Part shown: in pieces, positions 35,362 to 44,136 of the stretch
Position numbering within the stretch: the first letter of the stretch is position 1
Layout: every line of letters begins with the position of its first letter
Assembly: GCF_030915525.1 (NCBI RefSeq)
Contig: NZ_CP133269.1
Span: forward strand, 4,234,501 to 4,298,500
Length of the DNA stretch: 64,000 nt
Direction of reading: 5' to 3'
DNA from: Neobacillus sp. PS2-9
GTDB taxonomy: Bacteria > Bacillota > Bacilli > Bacillales > Cytobacillaceae
Notes under the pieces: generated by a model
Seen by the model: the letters and a program-made list of their open reading frames with translations, nothing else
What the model was told of the DNA's origin: nothing
The model's database searches: none
Made by a program: the position numbers and the translations under genes

Positions 35362-37302
35362 TTATGGAAAAGGATGGGGATATGGATTCAACTGTTCATA
35401 TGTTAACGGATGCTTTTTAAATCCGAGTTTCACAGGTACGTTGAGTACCCGTTCAAGACCTTGTATACGTGTAAGGTGATGTCCAAATGTCATTGGCAGC
35501 ATGCCAGGAATCAATACTTTCACACAAAATAAACCGTTCCGTTTGGTTATTGGTGTTGTTTGGTCAACCACAATGACTTCCAAGTCTAGCATTCGAAACC
35601 TATCTAGAATATCCTCAACATCATCCTTCAAATTAGCATTCACAGGTGGGCATTTAAATTCCTCAGCAAATGTACGTAAAGGGCGATTTTCATCTAATAG
35701 AAAACTTAAGTTCTCCTCTGCTTCTCTTAGTCCGTAAAGCATGCCATGGTCCTCCATAGTACGTACTGCAAACGGATCCTGTAACATCGCTTCATATTTC
35801 GGTCGATTTTTCTCCAAGATTTCGTCATGCCTAAACATCATTCCTGCAAGCTCGTAAATCGCACTTTTTACTGCCTTTACAGGATCAGGATTCGCTGCGG
35901 CTGCACAAATGAGGTTTGCTCCCTTGGATGTTCTGTTTTTGGCCACTGCCCAAACGCTTGGAATCTCATGTTCCATCGTCGAATTGTAAAAATGCAGGTC
36001 ATAACCAGCCACCTCACGAATCCGGCTCACCATCAGCTGCAAATCTTTGTCATTCGCAGAACTAAGGTCAAGACGGGGAAGGGGAAGTTGTGCATACCAG
36101 GTTAATAAGAATGAGTCTCGCTCGACTACTTCCATAATGCCATGGAAAATGGCCTCCTCTAAACTTCCTCCTAATGCACAACCGTTGGAGGTCTCATAAA
36201 CAAAGCCTTCTCCATATCCCAAACTGTAATAGGCCAGTAACTCCGGAACCAGAATAGGGCGTTCTTGTAAAAATGAATAACCCCAAACCCAATTCATTGG
36301 TTTATCAGGATGGAAGGGTTTAAATGGAAAATGGGGTCTTGCATACTGTTCCTTCTCATGCAAACCTACTTTTGCAGGATCTAGTGCTTTTTCCGCTAAA
36401 TTGTAATAACTATCACGAACTACCTTCTTTTTGCCGCGAGGTTCGATTCCGCAATATCTCTCCAAACCCTCTAAAATGGCAGTTAGCTCACTCATTTCAT
36501 AAGAATTGGTCCTGCCTGCTACTCCCTCGTCCCCATCAAACAACGGCATGTTCACTAAAACATCGGCGAACGGCAGCTTGATATCCTGCATTTTCCCATT
36601 CATGATTCCCGTTCGATAATCCAGATAATCTTTGACTAGCACGTTTTTTAATTCATCCATCGAACGACATCTGTAACCAGTGGGGTTCAATTTAGGACTA
36701 GGTTCTAACTTTATGTGCGCCAATTCAGATGTGTCTTTAGGTATTTGACTGCACATAGGGCATAACGAATTTGGCAAGAAAAAGTGGCTCGAGATCGTTA
36801 ACGATTTCAGATTTGTAATGAACACCCGTTCTTCTAAGCTGCTTTCTTCTCCTTGAAGAATCTTTTTCACTTCGTTGCTAATCAAGATCGCCATTTGCGA
36901 TAATCCGGTTCGTGATGCCCATGCATCACGCAGTAAACCTTCTCCTGTTGCCACTTTCACCCGAAGCCCCCACATTTCTTGACGGTCAAGCCCAGCTAAC
37001 ATAAGTCGTATGTCAGCACATTGAGAACATCCCGGTACACCAGGGCGTACAAATGGACCAATGATCCCCTCACCCAACAAAACGAAACCTCGAAACCAAG
37101 GAATAGCTAAAGCCCTTAACCTCTCTTCCGCTTTTTGATGAACGGATGGTTTCCAGGTATCATGCAGCACAAGAACTAATTCTGTATTTTCGGGAACCTC
37201 TTCAAGAATGCTTTGGCGCCTAACTAGATAGTTTGGGGACAATTGATCATAGATATAATCCGCTAATACCCCCTCACCATCTATAAGTATATGAGCAGCC
37301 AT
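35362..37302 (-). CDS. YcaO cyclodehydratase fused to leader-binding domain (TOMM)
   Basis: 646 residues. The first 220 form the partner-protein/ThiF-like leader-binding part with four cysteines for zinc (CSQCADIRL and LCPMCSQIP). The rest is the YcaO domain that activates backbone amides with ATP to cyclise Cys/Ser/Thr into azolines: SYEMSELTAILEGLERYCGI, GCALGGSLEEAIFHGIMEVV and ERDSFLLTW. It ends in the proline-rich tail NPYPHPFP expected for azoline-forming YcaO enzymes. The start overlaps the stop of the upstream gene by one base (TAATG), indicating coupling. Confidence 0.9.
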   Translation of the reverse strand: MAAHILIDGEGVLADYIYDQLSPNYLVRRQSILEEVPENTELVLVLHDTWKPSVHQKAEERLRALAIPWFRGFVLLGEGIIGPFVRPGVPGCSQCADIRLMLAGLDRQEMWGLRVKVATGEGLLRDAWASRTGLSQMAILISNEVKKILQGEESSLEERVFITNLKSLTISSHFFLPNSLCPMCSQIPKDTSELAHIKLEPSPKLNPTGYRCRSMDELKNVLVKDYLDYRTGIMNGKMQDIKLPFADVLVNMPLFDGDEGVAGRTNSYEMSELTAILEGLERYCGIEPRGKKKVVRDSYYNLAEKALDPAKVGLHEKEQYARPHFPFKPFHPDKPMNWVWGYSFLQERPILVPELLAYYSLGYGEGFVYETSNGCALGGSLEEAIFHGIMEVVERDSFLLTWYAQLPLPRLDLSSANDKDLQLMVSRIREVAGYDLHFYNSTMEHEIPSVWAVAKNRTSKGANLICAAAANPDPVKAVKSAIYELAGMMFRHDEILEKNRPKYEAMLQDPFAVRTMEDHGMLYGLREAEENLSFLLDENRPLRTFAEEFKCPPVNANLKDDVEDILDRFRMLDLEVIVVDQTTPITKRNGLFCVKVLIPGMLPMTFGHHLTRIQGLERVLNVPVKLGFKKHPLTYEQLNPYPHPFP

Positions 37303-39269
37303 TAGGATCCCCCCTCTTTTACCTGAACACCAAACACCCCTGCCAGCTCTTGTTTTAAAAAAGGCTCAAAGGTAAGGTCATAGATTACTAGCCGCTGGCG
37401 GTTCCGGTTCAATATCTGAATAGACGATTGTAATAGCTCCCGAGACGTAATTTCATCACAAGATGGGATATCCAGTTTGCTTTCATTTTTTTCCAGAAAA
37501 ACAAAAGACTCCGTCTCTTGCATGTCTGTGGAATATACTTGGTTTTGAGCATCCAAAAGCGCTTGTTCCAATGCATTACGTAATGACAGTGTGGTATTTA
37601 GACTTACACTTGTGTACCAACGGCCCTTCGACCTTACCCCTATCACAGGGAATCCTAGTACATCCCCTTTTAGACCAACTGTTGGAGCACCATTTAAGGT
37701 AGTCAAGGCATTAAAATAAAATCTGCATCTCTTATCTTCTAGGGCCCCCACCTTAATACGATAAACCCTACTCTGCTGATCGACCTTTCTCTTTTTCAAT
37801 TCTTCACCTAAATAGACTTGAAGGCCTCTACAAACAGCCTCTGCCATTGTTTCTCCAGAACCGATGCCAATAAATCCCTCAGGTATTTTCGCACCTACCT
37901 TATTTTTCTGATGTTTGTCTCCCAATACGGGCAAATTTATCATTTGTGAAACATACATTTCAATGCCTGTTAGCCCTGCCTCTTTTTTTGCTTCCTCATG
38001 TGTAAGTCCTGCACAGACAACTTCAGGAAGCAGCTCTGCCGGTCCCTCTGAAAAAGAGTTAACTGCTTGAACATAGCACTGTGCAAGTGGAAGTTGGGGT
38101 AAATTTCGTTCCTCCCAAGTATGGAAAATTCCTATTTCTTCTGACGTTAATCGACTGAAATACTCTAAGAGGTTACTCGTTGGTTCATTTCTGTCCGTTT
38201 CCTCTTTGAGGCGTAAATCAAAATCTTCCACCAGTCTTGGAGTATGACATTTAGACGTACCCAATGGATGTGGGATGAAGTAAAGCCAGTCTCCTTCAAG
38301 GGTTTCAAGATCAAGCATGTAAATTTGATGACTCTCATTGGAATCTGTAATCCCTGTAGCCCTTTTGAAAAATTCGAATACTGAAACATTTGCCAGAATC
38401 GATCCCGCTGTTGAAGAGAAGGATTGAGACGGCCGATCTTTTTTTAGTGCTGATTGATGGATTCTGCGCCATGCGGACTCCCAGCATTCATCTGTATCCG
38501 GTTGATTGAATGGACCAGAAAGCCCCACCTGGTCTAAATAGATCGCTGGCATAAATGCCTTCTTTTCTTCTTTGCAAACCAGATTAAGATCCCTTAGCTC
38601 ATTTATATTGCCATCCTGAGAGACATATAGAATCCAATCATAGGGCTGAACTGCTTCTCTCCAGAAACTGCTTCCTGCGTCTTTATGAAAGGGCACATTC
38701 TTTATCTCGACTTCAGAATCGGTCTTACGGGCATTTTGCACCAGTTCATTTTGCCTCTGCCAATTGGTAGGAACGGAATCTGTGACCAAGACATTTAATT
38801 TGGGAAGACCCGATTCGATTAACGAGGAAACCAATGAACCCATAAAGGGGCCAGAGCCGACAACCAGAACTTTCGCCTGACGATATTCTTGAAAATGGTA
38901 AGCACCAGACCCCTTAATATTCTCAATAAATTCGATTTGTGATGCATACTTTTCAAGAAGGTTTTGATTCAATTGGTGGGGTTTATCCTTGCTTAGATCG
39001 CGTACAAAACCGTTGTTGTGCAACGTTTCTCCTATTTCGTATACCCTGTCCCGATAAGGGGCAGTTAATCCCATTGTTAACTCTCCCATTGTATGCTCCC
39101 CATTAAACATTGGAAGCAATTTTTCAATCCACTGATAGATTGTATTACCTTCTATTCTGAATGAGCTTAAGTTGTTTCTTAAATACACACCGCCATGTGG
39201 ATGTGGATCTGGAAGAAAGAAAGTATCCCTTTTGACCTTAAGACGTGAGGACGAGTCAAGTTTTGTCAT
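37302..39269 (-). CDS. ThiF-like thiazole-containing bacteriocin maturation protein
   Basis: 655 residues. The middle has an E1/ThiF-like Rossmann segment (QAKVLVVGSGPFMGSLVSSL, residues about 130-150), while the N-terminus and the C-terminal YcaO-like remnant are family-specific. It matches what I know as the putative thiazole-containing bacteriocin maturation protein of heterocycloanthracin clusters; it probably binds the leader peptide and presents the precursor. AAGGAGG precedes the ATG. First gene of the maturation operon, 250 bases after the precursor gene with a terminator-like hairpin in between. Confidence 0.85.
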   Translation of the reverse strand: MTKLDSSSRLKVKRDTFFLPDPHPHGGVYLRNNLSSFRIEGNTIYQWIEKLLPMFNGEHTMGELTMGLTAPYRDRVYEIGETLHNNGFVRDLSKDKPHQLNQNLLEKYASQIEFIENIKGSGAYHFQEYRQAKVLVVGSGPFMGSLVSSLIESGLPKLNVLVTDSVPTNWQRQNELVQNARKTDSEVEIKNVPFHKDAGSSFWREAVQPYDWILYVSQDGNINELRDLNLVCKEEKKAFMPAIYLDQVGLSGPFNQPDTDECWESAWRRIHQSALKKDRPSQSFSSTAGSILANVSVFEFFKRATGITDSNESHQIYMLDLETLEGDWLYFIPHPLGTSKCHTPRLVEDFDLRLKEETDRNEPTSNLLEYFSRLTSEEIGIFHTWEERNLPQLPLAQCYVQAVNSFSEGPAELLPEVVCAGLTHEEAKKEAGLTGIEMYVSQMINLPVLGDKHQKNKVGAKIPEGFIGIGSGETMAEAVCRGLQVYLGEELKKRKVDQQSRVYRIKVGALEDKRCRFYFNALTTLNGAPTVGLKGDVLGFPVIGVRSKGRWYTSVSLNTTLSLRNALEQALLDAQNQVYSTDMQETESFVFLEKNESKLDIPSCDEITSRELLQSSIQILNRNRQRLVIYDLTFEPFLKQELAGVFGVQVKEGGS

Positions 39270-39410
39270 TCAGCCCCTCCTTATTCATATTCGTACTAAT
39301 TATGCACTATCAGTTTATGTACGATTTTTTGTCCAATATGATAAGAAATGCAAAAGCTCCAATCAACTACGCTAAAAAATCAACAATGAGCTTTAAAACA
39401 GCCTTAAATT

Positions 39411-39453
39411 TAAAAAGTGCCCCTGCGGGAAAATTACGCAAGGACACTTTTGA
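39411..39453 (-). terminator. Intercistronic hairpin between precursor and maturation genes
   Basis: AAAAAGTGCCCCTGCG pairs with CGCAAGGACACTTTT allowing G-U pairs, with T runs outside. It lies just after the precursor gene on the minus strand. Such leaky terminators usually raise precursor expression relative to the enzymes. The rest of the 39270-39519 gap contains no gene. Confidence 0.65.
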
Positions 39454-39519
39454 TTTACATTATTAATTTTTTCTTTAGGAAATGTTATCGGTATATAACG
39501 GCTCAAACTGCCAAAGCAA

Positions 39520-39807
39520 TTAAATGAAACCGAAACAGCTAAAACCGATGCCAAAGCCGAAACAGCTGAAACCGAAGCAGCCAAAACAGCCAAAACCACC
39601 ACAACGGAAGCCGCCACAGCCGCCACAGCCTCCACATCGAAATCCTCCACAACCGCCGCAACGAAAGCCTCCACAGCCACCGCAATGTCCACAGCCACCG
39701 CAACGTCTAGCCATCATTTGCAGGTCCTGGCTCTGAGTATCCATAGGAACTAACTGACCAACTTGGTAAGGGTCGATTCCCAACCCCTGTAGCTCATTTT
39801 GAAACAT
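39520..39807 (-). CDS. Heterocycloanthracin/sonorensin-family RiPP precursor
   Basis: 95 residues. The leader MFQNELQGLGIDPYQVGQLV, followed by PMDTQSQDLQMMARR, has the pattern of the heterocycloanthracin/sonorensin family. The core is built of CGGC, CGGF and FR repeats with 14 cysteines and two serines, ending in F/G/C-rich CFGF repeats; Cys and Ser are the residues that become thiazoles and oxazoles. ATG 39807 is preferred, with GGGGAGG about ten bases upstream; the frame to 39828 lacks a site. It lies next to its enzymes, whereas in the B. cereus group the precursor is often far away. Confidence 0.88.
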   Translation of the reverse strand: MFQNELQGLGIDPYQVGQLVPMDTQSQDLQMMARRCGGCGHCGGCGGFRCGGCGGFRCGGCGGCGGFRCGGFGCFGCFGFSCFGFGIGFSCFGFI

Positions 39808-40103
39808 ATTGTATTCTTTCCTCCCCATTATATTTAATGATCTAAGTTAATCTTGACTAAAGAGTAAAAAAGTCAATACCAGGTCTGTGTAAACGAAATC
39901 ATTAGTTACGATGTATACTCTCTTCAACAAATTATGTTTTCATTTAGGTGTCTGTTACTAAACTAAGAGCCTATTTCGCGTTGAAGTATATTAAACTGTT
40001 GCTAAAATAATACTTATGGTTGATGCCCATATTCAGTCCGCATATTTTTTTCCATATATTTAGTTGGTCCATCACTCCCCCTCTTAGCCTTTAATTTCCA
40101 TAC
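39808..40103. other. Upstream region of the RiPP precursor
   Basis: No gene. A weak inverted repeat, TTGACT...AGTCAA with twelve bases between (39853-39876), lies about 50 bases upstream of the precursor and may be a regulatory site. A -35-like TTGACT occurs on the minus strand, but no good -10 box was found at the correct spacing. Confidence 0.35.
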
Positions 40104-40142
40104 AAAAAAGTCTCTCCACTTTACAAGCAGAGAGACTTTTTT
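40104..40142. terminator. Strong terminator, possibly the original yfjO terminator
   Basis: AAAAAAGTCTCTC pairs with GAGAGACTTTTTT around a loop of about 13 bases. It stands 20 bases downstream (minus strand) of the fossil methyltransferase end at 40161-40199, the position a native terminator of that gene would occupy. Confidence 0.75.
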
Positions 40143-40160
40143 ACACACACAACCTCATCT

Positions 40161-40199
40161 TTATTCGCTTAAAACTAAAAGTGAACAGGACTCAACGTG
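40161..40199 (-). pseudogene. Fossil C-terminus of an RlmD-family methyltransferase (copy 1)
   Basis: A 13-codon minus-strand fragment reads HVESCSLLVLSE and stop, opening with the catalytic HVE motif that ends TrmA/RlmD-family enzymes. Upstream codons give HSS. The intact gene at 61331 ends [14 protein letters not shown] in the same orientation. A terminator follows. It is interpreted as a gene end displaced by integration of elements into the 3' end of the methyltransferase gene. The fragment is short, so chance cannot be excluded for it alone. Confidence 0.45.
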
Positions 40200-40268
40200 G
40201 CTTGAATGGTCATCACGGATATACTGATGTAGTATTGATTTTACCTCTCCCCGAAAAGACGAAAAAAT

Positions 40269-40868
40269 TTATCGCAGTGTTTTTAATGCTCCGCTCCAAG
40301 CAACAACTTCATCTAGCATCGCATTTACATTATTTAGATGTAACTCTTGTGGTTTAAACTCTGACCCATTAACAAAATCGGTAAATAGACTTAAAGTTGG
40401 GTGTGTACGAACATCTGCTACTTTCTGTTCGGCAAGAATTCCACGTAAATGTTCAGCTGCACGAGCTCCGCCAGTTGAACCATAACTTACGATACCAGCT
40501 GCCTTGTTGTACCACGCTTCACGTGCAAAATCGATAGCGTTCTTTAATGCACCTGTAATACTGTGATTGTACTCTTGAACGATGAATACAAATCCATCCA
40601 GGCTTGCAAGTTTTTCATTCCATGCTGCAATTCCAGGCTCCGTTCCATCTGTTGTTCCTAAAAACGGAAGATTAAAGTCAGCAATATCTACAATTTCATA
40701 ATTGGCATCTCCACGCTCGTCAGCAATTCCTTTCACCCATTCTCCCACTTGAGGGCTCACACGTCCTTGACGAGTGCTTCCTAAGATAATTCCAATGTAT
40801 AATTTTTCTGTTGTCATTGTAACGTCCTCCTTAGTTTGTTTCCCAAATATTTTTTCTAATAAACCCAT
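40269..40868 (-). CDS. NADPH-dependent FMN reductase (flavodoxin-like)
   Basis: 199 residues. Flavodoxin-like fold of the NAD(P)H:FMN/azoreductase family: the phosphate loop IILGSTRQGRVSPQVGEWV, then FVIVQEYNHSITGALKNAID and GIVSYGSTGGARAAEHLRGI. It probably supplies reduced FMN or reduces quinones, which suits the adjacent LLM oxidoreductase. Two starts are possible: ATG 40868 with GGCGGTG upstream, giving an extra N-terminus MGLLEKIFGKQTKEDVT, or ATG 40817 with AAGGAGG upstream. Part of a unit with the LLM and VOC genes. Confidence 0.87.
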   Translation of the reverse strand: MGLLEKIFGKQTKEDVTMTTEKLYIGIILGSTRQGRVSPQVGEWVKGIADERGDANYEIVDIADFNLPFLGTTDGTEPGIAAWNEKLASLDGFVFIVQEYNHSITGALKNAIDFAREAWYNKAAGIVSYGSTGGARAAEHLRGILAEQKVADVRTHPTLSLFTDFVNGSEFKPQELHLNNVNAMLDEVVAWSGALKTLR

Positions 40869-40891
40869 TTTTTAACACCGCCTATAAACAG

Positions 40892-41953
40892 TTATTTACT
40901 TGTTTCTCTTCGAACGATTGGGGCAATTTCAGTTGCTAACATTTCAATACCTTTTGCTACATTTTTAAAAGGTTGACCACCTATATCTAACTGTGCAAGA
41001 AATCGATGGTGCCCAAAGAGTTCGTATTGTTGAAGGATTTTCTCGATGATTTGCTGTGGACTCCCCACGAACAATGCAGTTTCCGGACTAGCCATATGTT
41101 CGAAATCGTTCCTTGACATCCTTGTCCCCATACCACGTTGACGGTTTACATATTCCCAGTAATTGGAGTAATAAGGATAAAACTCGTCCTTGGCTTGCTG
41201 TGTTGTCTTAGCTATATAAGCATGACCTGTTACACCAATTTTCAACATTTCTGGTGAATGTCCAGCATCTATTCCAGCTTGACGATAAAGATCGACAAGG
41301 GGTTTAAAACGGCTTGGATGACCACCCAAAATAGCTAAAGCCATCCCCACCCCAAATCTCCCAGCACGAACAGCACTTTTTGGGGTCCCACCAACGCCAA
41401 TCCAAATTGGTAAATTTTCTTGTACCGGTCTTGGTGCAATTTCAGCATTCCTTAAGGAAGAACGGAACTTCCCCGACCATGTGACGGTCTCATTCTGGGT
41501 CAGTCGTAATAGGAGGTCCATATGTTCTTCAAACAATTCATCGTAATCGTTTGTACTATAACCAAAAAGAGGAAATGATTCTATAAATGCTCCCCTTCCT
41601 GCCAGTATTTCTGCCCGACCATCCGAAAGTAAATCCAATGTAGCAAAATCTTCAAAGAGACGAACAGGGTCAAGTGTACTAAGAACACTTGTTGTACTTG
41701 TTAATCTAATTTGTTTTGTTACTTGCGCAATAGCAGCCAATAGAACCGCTGGAGAAGAAGAAGCATAATCCAGTCGATGATGTTCTCCTACTCCAAATAC
41801 ATCTAGTCCTGCCTCATCAGCAAGTTTTGCGGCTTGAACAATTTCATTTACTCTTTCCTTAACCCCTATGGTCTTTCCAGTCAGGGGGTCCGGACCAATA
41901 TCAGCAAGTGTATAAATACCAATTTCAATACCGGCACTTTCTTTTGCAGCCAA
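40892..41953 (-). CDS. LLM-class flavin-dependent oxidoreductase
   Basis: 353 residues, a luciferase-like TIM barrel that uses reduced flavin. Marks: GVGEHHRLDYASSSPAVLLA, RLFEDFATLDLLSDGRAEIL and GRGAFIESFPLFG. The start is TTG 41953 with GGGAGG upstream. The upstream VOC gene and downstream FMN reductase lie 15 and 23 bases away, so the three genes form one operon; the reductase could provide its FMNH2. The substrate is unknown. Confidence 0.88.
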   Translation of the reverse strand: MAAKESAGIEIGIYTLADIGPDPLTGKTIGVKERVNEIVQAAKLADEAGLDVFGVGEHHRLDYASSSPAVLLAAIAQVTKQIRLTSTTSVLSTLDPVRLFEDFATLDLLSDGRAEILAGRGAFIESFPLFGYSTNDYDELFEEHMDLLLRLTQNETVTWSGKFRSSLRNAEIAPRPVQENLPIWIGVGGTPKSAVRAGRFGVGMALAILGGHPSRFKPLVDLYRQAGIDAGHSPEMLKIGVTGHAYIAKTTQQAKDEFYPYYSNYWEYVNRQRGMGTRMSRNDFEHMASPETALFVGSPQQIIEKILQQYELFGHHRFLAQLDIGGQPFKNVAKGIEMLATEIAPIVRRETSK

Positions 41954-41968
41954 TCGTATTCCTCCCTT

Positions 41969-42820
41969 CTATACGGCTAACTCTATTGTGTTTCCAGAAG
42001 GATCAATGGTGATAACATGATTATTTTCTTCTACTACCTCCGCACCGATCTGCTTCAAATTCGTCACTGCTTGTTTACGAGCCTCTTCATTATCAAAAAT
42101 AAGCGTAAACGATTGGAGACCCACACTATTTTTAGCGGGAGCTTTTGCCCCTACGCCATTCCAAGTATTAACCCCTACATGATGGTGATATTTTCCGTAA
42201 GAGAGGAATAAGGCCTGCGATCCAAACCGATTAACAACATCCATACCGAGTCCCTTCACATAAAATTCTTCTGTCTTAGGTAGTTCTGACACGTGTAAAT
42301 GAATGTGTCCCATTACCGTTTCAGCAGGCATTCCCTGCCAGGGTCTATCCGGTGTGGAAGACTTGAGCAAGTTCTCAAAATTTAATGGATCAACAGCCAT
42401 TGCCACTTCAGCGTTATTCCATTTCCATTCAAAAGGAGCTCGATCACGGTAAATTTCAATCTCATTTCCATCTGGATCATGCAGGTACAATGCTTCACTG
42501 ACAAGGTGATCAGAAGACCCAAAGCGAATTCCTTTGTTCACCAAATGAATAACAATATTAGCTAAATCTATCTCAGTTGGTAATAGAATGGCAAAATGGT
42601 ATAAACCAGTTGTTCTTCCCTGTTTTGGGATAACATTTTCAGGTTGCTCCAGTGATAAAATACTTGTTTTCCCATCAGTAGTTAGTTTTGCTGTTGAAGT
42701 TGTTTGCTCCAAAATATTGAAACCAAGTATATCCTTATAAAATTGAATTGAACGGTCTAGTTTTTCTACTTTAATTTTGACATTTCCCACGAATGTAGTG
42801 GGCTTTGAATGAAATCCCAT
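41969..42820 (-). CDS. CatE-like VOC protein, probable catechol 2,3-dioxygenase type
   Basis: 283 residues with two VOC modules (residues 10-130 and 165-283), the organisation of the extradiol dioxygenase CatE (YfiE) of B. subtilis. Motifs: TGLYHFAILLPTEIDLANIV, EALYLHDPDGNEIEIY, GHIHLHVSELPKTEEFYV and YHHHVGVNTWNG. Metal ligands are expected at the His of GLYHFA, the His of HLHVS and a late Glu. ATG 42820 with TAGGAGGG was chosen over 42892. First gene of the operon, divergent from an HxlR regulator, as catechol/quinone-response genes often are. Confidence 0.85.
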   Translation of the reverse strand: MGFHSKPTTFVGNVKIKVEKLDRSIQFYKDILGFNILEQTTSTAKLTTDGKTSILSLEQPENVIPKQGRTTGLYHFAILLPTEIDLANIVIHLVNKGIRFGSSDHLVSEALYLHDPDGNEIEIYRDRAPFEWKWNNAEVAMAVDPLNFENLLKSSTPDRPWQGMPAETVMGHIHLHVSELPKTEEFYVKGLGMDVVNRFGSQALFLSYGKYHHHVGVNTWNGVGAKAPAKNSVGLQSFTLIFDNEEARKQAVTNLKQIGAEVVEENNHVITIDPSGNTIELAV

Positions 42821-43078
42821 AATTACCCTCCTAGTATTCTTTTTATGACTTGAAAAACTTTTGATCCAATGATAGTTGAGCTTTAACTGCAAATACGAAA
42901 TATATTGATATGGCTAATTAAACGAGTTCAAGTTCATATCCAAAAACCAACTGTATTTGACATGCCACCCTGGAACTTTGAAATCCCATGAATAAAAGAT
43001 ATAAGACCTACTACTACTCTTAATATAACTTTTCCAATATCGTTCTTAATCAATCTGCATTCCCTTTTTTAAGGCAAG

Positions 43079-43095
43079 TTACTTTATGTAAGTTA
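43079..43095. promoter_or_regulatory. Candidate YodB/HxlR-type operator
   Basis: TTACTTTATGTAAGTTA closely resembles the YodB box of B. subtilis (TTACTATTTGTAAGTA, from memory). It lies in the divergent gap between the CatE-like operon and the HxlR gene. The rest of 42821-43188 is AT-rich, with a second loose TTAAGTAATGTCAAGTAATT region and no gene. Confidence 0.5.
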
Positions 43096-43188
43096 TTATA
43101 TTTATGTTATTAAGTAATGTCAAGTAATTAAGTTCATATTTATAATTAAGTATGGTACAATAGTTATTAAGAGAGGTGGATTTAAGAT

Positions 43189-43524
43189 ATGAAACAACCT
43201 ACAATTTGCCCAAAATTTGAAAAGGCAATTTCATTATTAAGTCAGAGATGGACAGCATTAGTTATCTATCAATTATTATCGGGACCACAAAGATTTAACG
43301 AAATTCAATCTTCTATTGGTATAAGTGGAAAGGTATTATCAGATCGTTTAAAGGATTTAGAGTACCAAGGGGTGGTAAAACGGGAGGTTATACCAGAAAC
43401 ACCAGTCATCATTGAATATTCTTTAACGGATAAAGGGCATTCCATGGAACCCATTTTAAGAACAATTGAAAACTGGTCTCAGGCTTGGGTTAAAGTGGAA
43501 TTAGATTCAACTGAAAGTAATTAA
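43189..43524 (+). CDS. HxlR-family redox regulator, YodB/CatR-like
   Basis: 111 residues with the HxlR winged helix: ISLLSQRWTALVIYQLLSGP, RFNEIQSSIGISGKVLSDRL, then the wing LEYQGVVKREVIPETPV. Cys7 in TICPKF corresponds to the conserved N-terminal Cys that senses quinones and diamide in YodB and CatR. It is divergent from the flavin-enzyme operon and probably represses it. GAGGTGG stands nine bases before the ATG. Confidence 0.87.
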   Translation: MKQPTICPKFEKAISLLSQRWTALVIYQLLSGPQRFNEIQSSIGISGKVLSDRLKDLEYQGVVKREVIPETPVIIEYSLTDKGHSMEPILRTIENWSQAWVKVELDSTESN

Positions 43525-43822
43525 AGGAATTACAGATTTGATGGAGTTTATTTTGGAAATTAAAAAAGACATTAACATAGTTTTACTTTTCGTAGTTACT
43601 ATGGCTAATGTCTTATCTTTTTTCTGGGGGCAGACAAGGAAACATTTACAGTGTATCTTCTTCAGGTCCAATCGCGACGATTTCCGTATCTTTCTACGAA
43701 TTTATTATATTTTTGATGCAACTGGATCATATGCTTACTGCAAAACGTTCAAACAATCCCTCTACCACAATCTTCTTCATCAGTACTAAAGTCTCCACAA
43801 GTTATGATAACCGGTAGGGGAA
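43525..43822. other. Gene-free stretch left of the fossil gene ends
   Basis: About 300 bases after the HxlR stop codon. Overlapping short frames exist in several phases on both strands, but none has a binding site or recognisable motif. It may be decayed coding sequence. No hairpin terminator was found. Confidence 0.35.
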
Positions 43823-43858
43823 TTATTTTAAAACTAGCTGACACACACATTCAACATG
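43823..43858 (-). pseudogene. Fossil C-terminus of an RlmD-family methyltransferase (copy 2)
   Basis: Twelve codons on the minus strand read HVECVCQLVLK and stop, preceded by HSS, like copy 1. Compared with the intact end [14 protein letters not shown] it keeps the catalytic HVE motif and seven of the following residues. The DNA just beyond it (GGCTTGAGTGATGGTC) matches that next to copy 1 (GGCTTGAATGGTCA), as expected for two ends of the same class of element. Confidence 0.6.
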
Positions 43859-43879
43859 GCTTGAGTGATGGTCGCAGAC

Positions 43880-43915
43880 TTATTTCAAGATTAACTGCGA
43901 TACACACTCAACATG
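43880..43915 (-). pseudogene. Fossil C-terminus of an RlmD-family methyltransferase (copy 3)
   Basis: Twelve codons on the minus strand read HVECVSQLILK and stop, preceded by Thr. This differs from the intact gene end at 61331 by a single residue (Ile to Val) over eleven, while most codons differ at synonymous positions. That is strong evidence of a once-functional gene end rather than chance. It is fused directly to the 55-bp arm at 43916-43971 and is the likely left attachment junction of the defence island. Confidence 0.75.
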
Positions 43916-43971
43916 TGTGGACTGTAATTGAAAACACAATGGGATGTTGGTGGGTTTATCAACATTCTTGA
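43916..43971 (-). repeat. Left arm of the island (copy 2 of 3)
   Basis: Contains GTGTGGACTGTAATTG, AAAACACAATGGGATG and TTGGTGGGTTTATCAACATT, matching the arms at 24071 and 47172. It abuts the fossil gene end at 43880-43915, so it probably represents the element half of attL. Between it and 44136 nothing else is recognised. Confidence 0.6.
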
Positions 43972-44136
43972 GGCTTTCCTGCTTAGAATATTACAATTGT
44001 CAAACTAACTCACACATTTATAGAGCAGGAAAAAATACTATTAGTCTTTTAAAGAATTCGTTAGATAAGTGCTAAAACTTGTAATTTTAAAAAATACCCC
44101 CTTATAATTAAAAAGAATGAGTTGGGAGGTATTCAA

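Noticed and set aside
39524..39736. Plus-strand frame rich in Lys/Pro/Gln opposite the RiPP precursor
   Set aside because: It is the antisense reading of the Cys/Gly repeats of the precursor; the low complexity follows from that.
43538..43817. Two overlapping plus-strand frames (83 and 69 codons) after the HxlR gene, and a minus-strand reading with several stops
   Set aside because: No start site, no recognised motif; the minus-strand reading contains four stops. Could be decayed DNA but too uncertain to call.
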